From positions 577,329 through 641,328 of the forward strand of contig NZ_CANLWM010000002.1 in NCBI RefSeq assembly GCF_947494875.1: a DNA stretch of 64,000 nt, in the 5' to 3' direction. A model generated the notes under the pieces. The model ran no database searches. It saw nothing but the letters and a program-made list of their open reading frames with translations, and had not been told where the DNA came from. Below, one piece after another: positions 46,396 through 53,962 of the stretch. Origin of the DNA: an uncultured Williamsia sp. GTDB taxonomy: Bacteria > Actinomycetota > Actinomycetes > Mycobacteriales > Mycobacteriaceae. Numbering within the stretch: position 1 is the stretch's first letter; each line of letters begins with the position of its first letter. The position numbers were made by a program, and so were the translations under genes.

Positions 46396-47898
46396 ATGTC
46401 CTCCGCAACCGAGCAGTCCGAGCGGTCAACCGACCTGGTGTCCGACGGGGTGTCCGCGCTCCTGATCGACGGCCACCTCGTCCCGGGATCCGGTGGCACG
46501 TTCCCCGTCGTCGACCCGACCACCGAGGAGGTCGTCGGACACGCCGCCGACGCGACCGCCGACGACATGGACGCCGCCATCGGGGCCGCGCGCACCGCGT
46601 TCGACACCACCACCTGGTCGACGGACCACGCGTTCCGTGCCCGCTGTCTCCGGCAGCTCCGAGATGCGTTGCAGGGCCACATCGAGGAACTCCGCGACAT
46701 CACCATCGCCGAGGTGGGTGCACCCAGGATGCTCACCAGCGGGCCGCAACTCGAAGGCCCGATCGCCGACCTCGGGTATTTCGCCGACCTGGCCGAGAGC
46801 TACGCGTGGCGGACCGACCTCGGCGAGGCGTCGCCGATGGGCATGCCGACCACGCGGTACACGCAGCGCGAGGCGGTCGGCGTCGTCGGTGCCATCACCC
46901 CGTGGAACTTCCCCCATCAGATCAACTTCGCCAAGATCGGGCCCGCCCTGGCCGCCGGGTGCACCGTCGTGCTCAAGCCCGCGCCCGACACCCCGTGGTG
47001 CGCGGCGGTCGTCGGTGCGATCGCGGCCCGCGAGACCGACATCCCCGCCGGCGTCCTGAACGTCGTCACCTCCACCGATCATCAACTCGGTGCGCAACTG
47101 TGCACCGACCCCCGCGTCGACCTCGTGTCCTTCACCGGTTCGACCGACACGGGCCGGAAGGTGATGGAGGCGGCCTCGGCCACCCTCAAGAAGGTGTTCC
47201 TCGAGCTCGGCGGCAAGTCGGCGTTCATCGTGCTCGACGACGCCGACGTCGCCGGCGCGTGCGCCATGGCAGGTATCTCCGTCTCGATCCACGCGGGCCA
47301 GGGCTGCGCGATCACGACACGACTGCTCGTGCCGCGCGAGAGCCACGACCAGGCCGTCACAGCGGCGCGGGACGCGATGTCCGGCATCGTCCCGGACGAC
47401 CCGCGCAACGCCGGGACCATGTGCGGCCCCCTGATCTCGGCGGTGCAGCGCGACCGCGTGCAGTCCTACATCGACCTCGCGGTCGCCGAGGGGGGCACCG
47501 TCGAGGTCGGGGGCGGACGCCCCGCCGGGCGCGAGAAGGGGTTCTTCATCGAACCGACACTGATCTCGGGACTGGACAACAGCTCTCGTGCCGCGCGCGA
47601 GGAGATCTTCGGACCCGTCCTGGTGGTCATCCCGCACGACGGGGACGACGACGCGATCCGCATCGCGAACGACTCCCCCTATGGCCTGTCCGGGATGGTC
47701 TACGGGACCGATCCGGATCGCATCCAGCACGTCGTCGACGGTGTGCGCACCGGGACCATGGGTGTGAACGGTGGGGTCTGGTACTCGGCCGACGTGCCCT
47801 TCGGGGGCTACAAGGCGTCGGGCGTCGGACGCGAGATGGGGGTCGCCGGGTTCGAGGAGTACCTCGAGACGAAGTCCGTCGCGACCCCGAAGTCCTGA
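46396..47898 (+). CDS. Aldehyde dehydrogenase (AldA/Rv0768-like)
   Basis: A 500-residue NAD(P)-dependent aldehyde dehydrogenase. PWNFPHQINFAKIGPALAAG binds cofactor, FTGSTDTGRKVM is the Rossmann turn, LELGGKSAF holds the general-base Glu, and GQGCAITTR the catalytic Cys near residue 300. It should oxidise an aldehyde made by a P450 or alcohol dehydrogenase of the cluster. It is first in the plus-strand arm, with the dyad operator just upstream. Confidence 0.93.
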   Translation: MSSATEQSERSTDLVSDGVSALLIDGHLVPGSGGTFPVVDPTTEEVVGHAADATADDMDAAIGAARTAFDTTTWSTDHAFRARCLRQLRDALQGHIEELRDITIAEVGAPRMLTSGPQLEGPIADLGYFADLAESYAWRTDLGEASPMGMPTTRYTQREAVGVVGAITPWNFPHQINFAKIGPALAAGCTVVLKPAPDTPWCAAVVGAIAARETDIPAGVLNVVTSTDHQLGAQLCTDPRVDLVSFTGSTDTGRKVMEAASATLKKVFLELGGKSAFIVLDDADVAGACAMAGISVSIHAGQGCAITTRLLVPRESHDQAVTAARDAMSGIVPDDPRNAGTMCGPLISAVQRDRVQSYIDLAVAEGGTVEVGGGRPAGREKGFFIEPTLISGLDNSSRAAREEIFGPVLVVIPHDGDDDAIRIANDSPYGLSGMVYGTDPDRIQHVVDGVRTGTMGVNGGVWYSADVPFGGYKASGVGREMGVAGFEEYLETKSVATPKS

Positions 47899-47942
47899 TC
47901 CGTCAACCGCTTCCCACACCCGCAGATCGAGGAGATCAACCA

Positions 47943-48680
47943 GTGACAGAACAGCGTTTCACCGACAAGGTCGTCATCGTGACGGGCGCAGCCGGGGGGA
48001 TCGGTGAGGTGTACGCGCGGCGCCTGGCCGCGGAGGGCGCGAGCGTCGTCGTCGCCGATGTCGCCGACGAGGCGGGCGGTAAGGTCGCGGCCGACCTCGG
48101 CGGGACCTACGTGCACTGCGACGTCTCCGATCCCGAGTCCGCCGAGCAGCTCGCGAAGTCCGTCGTGGAGCAGCACGGCCGGATCGACCACCTGGTCAAC
48201 AACGCGGCCATCTACGGGGGGATGAAGCTCGACTTCCTCATCACCGTCCCGTGGGACTACTACAAGAAGTTCATGAGCGTGAACCTCGACGGAGCGCTGA
48301 ACGTCACCCGCGCGGTGTACCCGCACATGTCCCGTGGATCGGCCATCGTCAACCAGTCCTCCACCGCCGCATGGCTGTACAGCGGCTTCTACGGTCTGGC
48401 CAAGGTCGGCATCAACGGCCTCACACAGCAGCTCGCCACCGAGCTCGGCGGTCAGGGCATCCGGGTCAACGCGATCGCGCCGGGACCCACCGACACCGAG
48501 GCGACCAAGACGACGACGCCGGGCAGCATGGTCGACGACATGGTGAAGAAGCTGCCGCTCTCGCGGATGGGCACCCCGGACGACATGGCCGGCGCCCTGC
48601 TGTTCCTCCTGTCCGACGACGCATCGTGGATCACCGGTCAGATCCTCAACGTCGACGGCGGACAGATCATCCGCTCATGA
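47943..48680 (+). CDS. Short-chain dehydrogenase/reductase (Rv0769-like)
   Basis: A 245-residue classical SDR with VVIVTGAAGGIGEVYARRL, NNAAIYGG, catalytic Ser in VNQSSTAAW and Y-x3-K as FYGLAKVG; it ends with ITGQILNVDGGQIIRS. The GTG start has GAGGAG upstream. Its stop overlaps the next ATG (ATGA). Its place after the ALDH gene matches Rv0769. Confidence 0.92.
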   Translation: MTEQRFTDKVVIVTGAAGGIGEVYARRLAAEGASVVVADVADEAGGKVAADLGGTYVHCDVSDPESAEQLAKSVVEQHGRIDHLVNNAAIYGGMKLDFLITVPWDYYKKFMSVNLDGALNVTRAVYPHMSRGSAIVNQSSTAAWLYSGFYGLAKVGINGLTQQLATELGGQGIRVNAIAPGPTDTEATKTTTPGSMVDDMVKKLPLSRMGTPDDMAGALLFLLSDDASWITGQILNVDGGQIIRS

Positions 48681-49606
48681 GCGACGTCGACCGCGTCGTC
48701 CTCGGCGACGACACCCCGGTGGGGTTCATCGGACTGGGCAACATGGGAGCCCCCATCGCACAACGGTTCACGGCCTGGCCCGGTGGACTCGTCGTCTGCG
48801 ACGCGCGGCCCGAGGCGACCGAGAAGGCCGTCGCGGCCGGCGCGCGCGCCGTGTCGTCCGCAGCCGAGGTCGCCGCTGACGCCGCCCTCGTGTCCATCAC
48901 AGTCGTCGACGACGACCAGGTGCGCTCGGTCATCGCCGGACCCGGTGGGATCCTGGAGACCGCCCGCCCCGGCACTGTCGTCGCAGTGCACTCGACGATC
49001 TCGCCGGAGACCGCCGAGGAGCTGGGCCGCCTCTGTGCCGAGCATGGACTCGCGTTCGTCGACGCGCCGGTGTCGGGTGGATCGTCCGCCGCCGAGCAGG
49101 GCCGACTCGTGTTCATGGTCGGCGCCGATCGCGACGTGTTCGATGGCATCAGGCCCGTCCTCTCCCTCGCCTCGGACATGGTGATGTACGCCGGCGAGGT
49201 CGGCCAGGGAACCCGGATGAAGCTGGCGCGCAACCTGTTGCACTTCATCTCGTTCACCGCCGCCGCCGAGGCCTCCCGCCTCGCCGAGGCCGCGGGGATC
49301 AGCGTGAAGAAGCTGGGCAAGGTCGTCCGGCAGACGGACTCCATCACCGGAGGGGTGAGCGCGATCATTGTGCGCGACACCGCAGCACCGATGGCCGCCG
49401 ACGACTTCCTGGTCCCGTACTTCGAACACACGCGGGGACTCGCCGAGAAGGATGTCTCGCTGGCCCTGCAGCTCGCCGAGCAGCTCGGCGTCGACCTCCC
49501 GATGGGGCGTATCGCCCTCGACGGCATCGGCGACGCGCTGGGCATCGGACCCGGGCCCATCGCGACCACAGCCCGCGCGGAGAGCACCGAGGAGTCGCCG
49601 ACATGA
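48677..49606 (+). CDS. 3-Hydroxyisobutyrate dehydrogenase-like oxidoreductase (Rv0770-like)
   Basis: A 309-residue beta-hydroxyacid dehydrogenase. VGFIGLGNMGAPIAQRF is the NAD(P) loop, FVDAPVSGGSSAAEQGRL the substrate loop, and GQGTRMKLARNLLHF carries the catalytic lysine near residue 185. It probably oxidises a 3-hydroxyacid or reduces a semialdehyde in the same pathway. Coupled by 4-nt overlaps on both sides. Confidence 0.92.
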   Translation: MSDVDRVVLGDDTPVGFIGLGNMGAPIAQRFTAWPGGLVVCDARPEATEKAVAAGARAVSSAAEVAADAALVSITVVDDDQVRSVIAGPGGILETARPGTVVAVHSTISPETAEELGRLCAEHGLAFVDAPVSGGSSAAEQGRLVFMVGADRDVFDGIRPVLSLASDMVMYAGEVGQGTRMKLARNLLHFISFTAAAEASRLAEAAGISVKKLGKVVRQTDSITGGVSAIIVRDTAAPMAADDFLVPYFEHTRGLAEKDVSLALQLAEQLGVDLPMGRIALDGIGDALGIGPGPIATTARAESTEESPT

Positions 49607-50001
49607 CCGACCCCACACCGCAGGAGCGTCGCGCACGGGGGCTCGCGCGCATGTCCGAGGTCTACGGGTTCGACGTCAGCGACGGGCCCGGCGACCAGTT
49701 CGCCCACACCGCCGACCAGCTCTTCGGCGAGGTGTGGACCCGCGAGGGCCTCAGTGACCGCGACCGCCGACTGCTGCTGTTCGGTGCGCTCGGTGCGGCG
49801 GGCCTCGACGACGTGGTCGCCCTGCAGGCCGGGGCCGCGCTCTCCAACGGCGAGGTCGACGCGGACCAGTTGCGCGAGATCGCCCTCTTCCTCACCTATT
49901 ACATCGGGTGGCCGCTGGGCACGAAGGTCGAGTTCGCGGTCGGCAAGGCGATATCCGACCACCGGAGGAAACTGCGGGACGCCGAGAAGAAGGACTCGTG
50001 A
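49603..50001 (+). CDS. Carboxymuconolactone decarboxylase-family protein (Rv0771-like)
   Basis: A 132-residue all-helical CMD-family protein: RGLARMSEVYGFDVSDGPGD, then LLLFGALGAAGLDDVVALQ and the FLTYYIGWPLGTKVEF core. It lacks the CxxC of AhpD, so it is not a peroxidase-type member; the family also contains decarboxylases and isomerases. It is fourth in the plus-strand arm and overlaps both neighbours by 4 nt. Confidence 0.9.
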   Translation: MTDPTPQERRARGLARMSEVYGFDVSDGPGDQFAHTADQLFGEVWTREGLSDRDRRLLLFGALGAAGLDDVVALQAGAALSNGEVDADQLREIALFLTYYIGWPLGTKVEFAVGKAISDHRRKLRDAEKKDS

Positions 50002-50636
50002 GCTTCCGGTTCGTGGACATCGACGACGCCGAGATGACCCGGCGTCGCGAGGTCGTCGAACCGCTCACCGACGCCGTGCGGGACCTCCTCGACGCCGTCA
50101 TCCGGACCGAGGTGCCGGACTCGGAGATCGCCGACGCCGCCGAATCCGTCCGAGCGGTCACGGAGCGGCTGCGTCGCGTACAGCGCGACGGCCCGTACGG
50201 CGTCGAGTACACGCGGACACGGACGGGGATGCCCTGGGGCAACCCCGCCGTGGGTGTGCGCAACGCCGTCGCGCCTCCCATGCGGGTGGACGTCGCGGAC
50301 GACGGCTCGCGGTGCTCCGAGGTGAATCTCGGAGCCGCCTACGAGGGGCCGCCCGGCCTCGTCCACGGCGGCGTCAGCGCCCTGCTGCTCGACCATCTGC
50401 TGGGTGAGGCGGCCGGCGCGGACGGGACGCCGTCGTTCACGGGCAGCATCACGCTCCGATATGTCGCCGCAGCGCCGTTGGGCACGGTGCATCTGCGCGC
50501 CCGGACCGACCGCATCAGCGGCCCCAAGAAGTTCGTGAGCGGAACGCTCTCCTCCGGCGACGACGTCTGCGTGGAGGCAGACGCGGTCTTCGTCATCCCC
50601 CGCTGGGCCCGGCCGACCGAGCCCACCGCGACCTGA
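49998..50636 (+). CDS. PaaI-type acyl-CoA thioesterase
   Basis: A 212-residue hotdog thioesterase. The N-terminal 90 residues are helical, and the C-terminal hotdog has GPPGLVHGGVSALLLDHLLG, including the conserved HGG. It would release an acid from its CoA ester. GTG 49998 overlaps the CMD stop (GTGA). It sits between CMD-like and P450 genes, so it belongs to the same plus-strand transcript. Confidence 0.9.
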   Translation: MSFRFVDIDDAEMTRRREVVEPLTDAVRDLLDAVIRTEVPDSEIADAAESVRAVTERLRRVQRDGPYGVEYTRTRTGMPWGNPAVGVRNAVAPPMRVDVADDGSRCSEVNLGAAYEGPPGLVHGGVSALLLDHLLGEAAGADGTPSFTGSITLRYVAAAPLGTVHLRARTDRISGPKKFVSGTLSSGDDVCVEADAVFVIPRWARPTEPTAT

Positions 50637-50656
50637 TCCCCCAGAAAGGAACCCTC

Positions 50657-51910
50657 GTGACCGATCTACCCACGCGGTGCCCGTTCGGCGCCGGCTGGGA
50701 TCTCACCGATCCCGGACTCCTCGAACAGGGCCTGCCCGTCGACGAACTCGCGCAGATGCGGGCGACGGGGAAGATCTTCTGGATCGACCAGGAACCCGGC
50801 AGCACCCCGTTCCAGGACGACGGCTACTGGGTCGTCACGCGGCACGCCGACATCCGGGCGATCTCGAAGAACAGTGTCGACTGGTCGAACAACACCCAGG
50901 GCGCCGTCATGCGGGTGCCGGACGTGATGACACCCGAGCTGCTCGAGTACACCAAAGCGCTTCTGATCAACCACGATCCGCCCGAGCACACGCGACTCCG
51001 GAAGGTGGTGTCGCGGCTCTTCACGCCCCGCGCGGTGAACGCGCTGCACGAGATCCTCGCCGAGCGCGCGCGGGCGATCGTCGGGAAGGCGGTCGCCGCC
51101 GGCACCGGCAACTTCGTGCACGACGTCGCCGTCGACCTGCCGCTGTCGGCGATCGCCGACCTGATCGGTGTCCCCGAGGCCGACCGCGAGAAGCTGTTCG
51201 CCTGGAGCAACGCCGTGATGAACACCGACGACCCCGAGTTCGCCGGGGTGGATCCGGCCGAGGCGAACGCGCAGTTGATGGGGTACGCGTACACGATGGC
51301 CGAGGACCGGAGGGCCACACCGACCGACGACATCGTCTCGACGCTCGTCCACGCCGAGGGCGGCCCCGACGGCGCGGAGGCGATGACGGAGATCGAGTTC
51401 GGGTTCTTCGTCGTGCTGCTCGCGGTCGCGGGCAACGAGACCACGCGCAACGCGATCAGCCTCGGGATGAACGCGTTCCTCGACAACCCGGATCAGTGGG
51501 AGCTGTTCCGGCGCGACCGGCCGTCGACCGCGGTCGACGAGATCATCCGCTGGGCGACCCCGGTGCACTGCTTCCAGCGCACAGCGGTCCGCGACATCGA
51601 GCTCGGCGACGTCACGGTGAAGGCCGGGCAGCGTGTCGGGATGTTCTACTCGTCGGCCAACTTCGACGAGGACGTGTTCGTCGACCCGCACCGGTTCGAC
51701 ATCAGCCGGAACCCCAACCCGCACCTGTCGTTCGGCGGGAGTGGCGCGCACTACTGCATCGGCGCCAACCTCGCCCGGATGGAGATCGACCTCATGTTCG
51801 GCGCGATCGCCGACCTCGCACCCGACATCAGCAAGGTCGCCGAACCGCAGCGCCTGCGGTCCGGATGGATCAACGGGGTGAAGGACCTGCAGGTCTCCTA
51901 CGGGCGGTAG
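50657..51910 (+). CDS. Cytochrome P450, CYP125-like
   Basis: A 417-residue P450 close to CYP125 (steroid C26/27-monooxygenase): GWDLTDPGLLEQGLPVDELA, LINHDPPEHTRLRKVVSRLF, LAVAGNETTRNAISLGM (I-helix), RWATPVHCFQRTA, and the heme loop GGSGAHYCIGANLARME with cysteine near residue 364. The C-terminal RLRSGWINGVKDLQVSY also matches. AGAAAGGA precedes GTG 50657. A steroid or isoprenoid side-chain end is a likely substrate, but no cholesterol-ring genes are in the window. Confidence 0.92.
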   Translation: MTDLPTRCPFGAGWDLTDPGLLEQGLPVDELAQMRATGKIFWIDQEPGSTPFQDDGYWVVTRHADIRAISKNSVDWSNNTQGAVMRVPDVMTPELLEYTKALLINHDPPEHTRLRKVVSRLFTPRAVNALHEILAERARAIVGKAVAAGTGNFVHDVAVDLPLSAIADLIGVPEADREKLFAWSNAVMNTDDPEFAGVDPAEANAQLMGYAYTMAEDRRATPTDDIVSTLVHAEGGPDGAEAMTEIEFGFFVVLLAVAGNETTRNAISLGMNAFLDNPDQWELFRRDRPSTAVDEIIRWATPVHCFQRTAVRDIELGDVTVKAGQRVGMFYSSANFDEDVFVDPHRFDISRNPNPHLSFGGSGAHYCIGANLARMEIDLMFGAIADLAPDISKVAEPQRLRSGWINGVKDLQVSYGR

Positions 51911-51926
51911 ACCACCTGGTCGGCCC

Positions 51927-52205
51927 TCAGGCTTTTCCCGCACGGGCGGCGATCCGCGCCTGCACCTCGGGGCGCCGCAGGGGCGGCACCGTCTTCGGCG
52001 GTTGCCGGCGCTCGGGGAGGACCGACAGGAGATCGCGGGTGATCTCGGTGACCGCGGCGACGGCCTTCTCGAAGGCCTCCGCGTTGGCGGCCGATGTCTT
52101 CTGGACGCCGCTGACCTTGCGGATGTACTGCCGCGCCGCGGCCTCGATCTCGACGGGGGTCGCGGGCGGTTCCAGTCCGCGCAGCTCGGTGATGTTGCGG
52201 CACAT
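51927..52205 (-). CDS. DUF2277 protein
   Basis: A 92-residue DUF2277 protein. The family opening MCRNITELRGLEPPATPVEI is intact, followed by a helical segment (AAARQYIRKVSG) and a proline-rich tail. It is widespread in actinobacteria without known function; its Cys2 and Arg residues are invariant in relatives I recall. It starts 14 nt after the oxidoreductase stop, so both share a transcript, and it ends 16 nt from the convergent P450 gene. Confidence 0.9.
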   Translation of the reverse strand: MCRNITELRGLEPPATPVEIEAAARQYIRKVSGVQKTSAANAEAFEKAVAAVTEITRDLLSVLPERRQPPKTVPPLRRPEVQARIAARAGKA

Positions 52206-52219
52206 GAGGGCTCCCGGTG

Positions 52220-53200
52220 TCAGTCGCTGATGTGGATCACTGCCTTGCCCAGGATCTTCCCGTCGGCCAGGTCCTGCAATGCCTGCGACAGATCGGACAG
52301 CGGGTAGGTGACGTTCACCGGCGGTCGCAGACCCTTCTCGGCGACCATCGCGGTCAGCCGTTCGTGCAGCTGGGCCGGTAGGTCGGGGTGGGTGCGGACG
52401 TACTCACCCCAGGCCGCTCCCACGACGGAGATGTTGCGGAACAGCACGCGGTTCAGCTTCACCGTCGGGATGCCACCCGCCGCGAAACCGACGACGACGA
52501 ACCGGCCGTCGGGCGCGACCTGACGCAGCGCCTCGTCGAACACCTCGCCGCCGACGGGATCGACGAGGACGTCGAGACCCGACCCGGTGAGCTCCTTGAT
52601 GCGAGCACCCCACCCCTCGCGCAGCGGCACCACCTCGTCGGCACCGACCTCGCGCAGCATCTCCTCGGCGCCGTCGCGGTGCACGATCGCGATGACCCGC
52701 GCGCCGAGCGCCTTGGCCACGGCGATCGTCGCGACACCCACACCGCCGGCGGCCCCGAGCACGCCGACGGTCTCGCCGGGCTGCAGATGGGCACGCGTGT
52801 CCAGCGCGAACAGGGCGGTCTGGAAGTTGATGCCGAGCGCCGCGCCCTCGTCGAACGACAGCTCGTCGGGCAGCGGGAGGATCTGACCGTCCACCGCGGC
52901 CACACGCTCGGCGAACCCGCCCACCAGTGAGGTGACGACGACCCGGTCACCCGCCGAGTACCGCGACGACTCCGGCGCCGACGCGACCACACCCGCGACC
53001 TCGGTGCCCGGCGTGAACGGCACCGGGACGCGCATCTGGTACTCGCCCCGCGACATCAGCAGGTCGGGGAAACACACCCCGCAGGAACGGATGTCGACCA
53101 GGAGCTGCTCGTCGGTCGGGGTCGGGTCGTCGACGTCGCGGAGTTCCAGGGCGGCGGGACCGGTCTCGGCGGTGAGGATCTGCGCTTTCACGCCGGTCAC
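52220..53200 (-). CDS. NADPH:quinone oxidoreductase (zinc-independent MDR family)
   Basis: A 326-residue medium-chain reductase without structural-zinc cysteines. It has CGVCFPDLLMSRGEYQ, PFTPGTEVAGVVA, the cofactor loop VGVLGAAGGVGVATIAVAK and FRNISVVGAAWGEYV. It would reduce quinones or activated enones with NADPH. The start may be GTG 53200 or 53191; neither has a Shine-Dalgarno. It is divergent from the methyltransferase gene with 32 bp between. Confidence 0.9.
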   Translation of the reverse strand: MTGVKAQILTAETGPAALELRDVDDPTPTDEQLLVDIRSCGVCFPDLLMSRGEYQMRVPVPFTPGTEVAGVVASAPESSRYSAGDRVVVTSLVGGFAERVAAVDGQILPLPDELSFDEGAALGINFQTALFALDTRAHLQPGETVGVLGAAGGVGVATIAVAKALGARVIAIVHRDGAEEMLREVGADEVVPLREGWGARIKELTGSGLDVLVDPVGGEVFDEALRQVAPDGRFVVVGFAAGGIPTVKLNRVLFRNISVVGAAWGEYVRTHPDLPAQLHERLTAMVAEKGLRPPVNVTYPLSDLSQALQDLADGKILGKAVIHISD

Positions 53201-53220
53201 GCTACGCGGGCGCCGACCGA

Positions 53221-53226
53221 TAGGAT
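53221..53226 (+). promoter_or_regulatory. -10 element for a leaderless methyltransferase mRNA
   Basis: TAGGAT ends six bases before the ATG at 53233, with no Shine-Dalgarno between, the classic spacing for leaderless transcripts. Confidence 0.55.
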
Positions 53227-53232
53227 CGCGTG

Positions 53233-53910
53233 ATGAGTGCGACCGGCGCCGACGCCCCTGCCACCCTCCTGTCCGAGACCCAGCAACGGGCGTTCGACGA
53301 GGCCCCCGGTTTCATGCCGGTCGACGAGGCCGCGGCGCTGCACACGGTCGCGACGGAGTACCTCTCGGCACCGGACGCCGTCGGGTTCGGCGTGGAGATC
53401 GGGACCTACTGCGGAAAGTCCACGGTGTGGCTCGGGGCCGCCGCCGCGCCGCTCGGCGCGCTCGTCGTGACCATCGACCACCACCGCGGCTCCGAGGAGC
53501 ACCAGCCCGGCTGGGAGTATCACGACACCGACCTCGTCGACCCGCACACCGGCACGCTCGACACCTCGGCCCGGTTCCGACGGACGATGTTCGACGCCGG
53601 TCTCGAGCAGACGGTCATCGGGATGCTCACGGCGTCGACGACGGCGGCGCAGGTGTGGGGCAAGCCCGCGGATTTCGTGTTCATCGACGGCGGCCACAGC
53701 TCCGAGGCGGCGCAGGCCGATCTCGCGGCGTGGGCACCGTGGGTGCGGCCCGGCGGGGCGCTGCTCATCCACGACGTCTTCCCCGACCCGGCCGACGGGG
53801 GTCGGCCGCCGTTCGAGATCTACGAGAAGGCCCTCGCGTCCGGCGAGTTCACCGAGGTCGGTGCCCACGGGTCGCTGCGGGTGCTGCAGCGGGTGCGGCC
53901 GGCCGCCTGA
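53233..53910 (+). CDS. Class I SAM-dependent methyltransferase
   Basis: A 225-residue methyltransferase of the CmcI/cephalosporin-hydroxylase-like Methyltransf_24 type: GVEIGTYCGKSTVWLGAAA (SAM loop), VVTIDHHRGSEEHQPGW (acidic ribose site), DFVFIDGGHSSEAAQADL and GGALLIHDVFPDP. The substrate is unknown. ATG 53233 is placed six bases after a TAGGAT -10, so the mRNA is probably leaderless. Confidence 0.88.
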   Translation: MSATGADAPATLLSETQQRAFDEAPGFMPVDEAAALHTVATEYLSAPDAVGFGVEIGTYCGKSTVWLGAAAAPLGALVVTIDHHRGSEEHQPGWEYHDTDLVDPHTGTLDTSARFRRTMFDAGLEQTVIGMLTASTTAAQVWGKPADFVFIDGGHSSEAAQADLAAWAPWVRPGGALLIHDVFPDPADGGRPPFEIYEKALASGEFTEVGAHGSLRVLQRVRPAA

Positions 53911-53950
53911 GAGGTTCCTCGAACCCGCTTCGGCGCGCTGCCACCGGCAC

Positions 53951-53956
53951 TACCGT
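53951..53956 (+). promoter_or_regulatory. -10 element for a leaderless fadD5 mRNA
   Basis: TACCGT stands six bases before ATG 53963. There is no Shine-Dalgarno. Same layout as at 53221 and 57837. Confidence 0.45.
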
Positions 53957-53962
53957 CCGACC

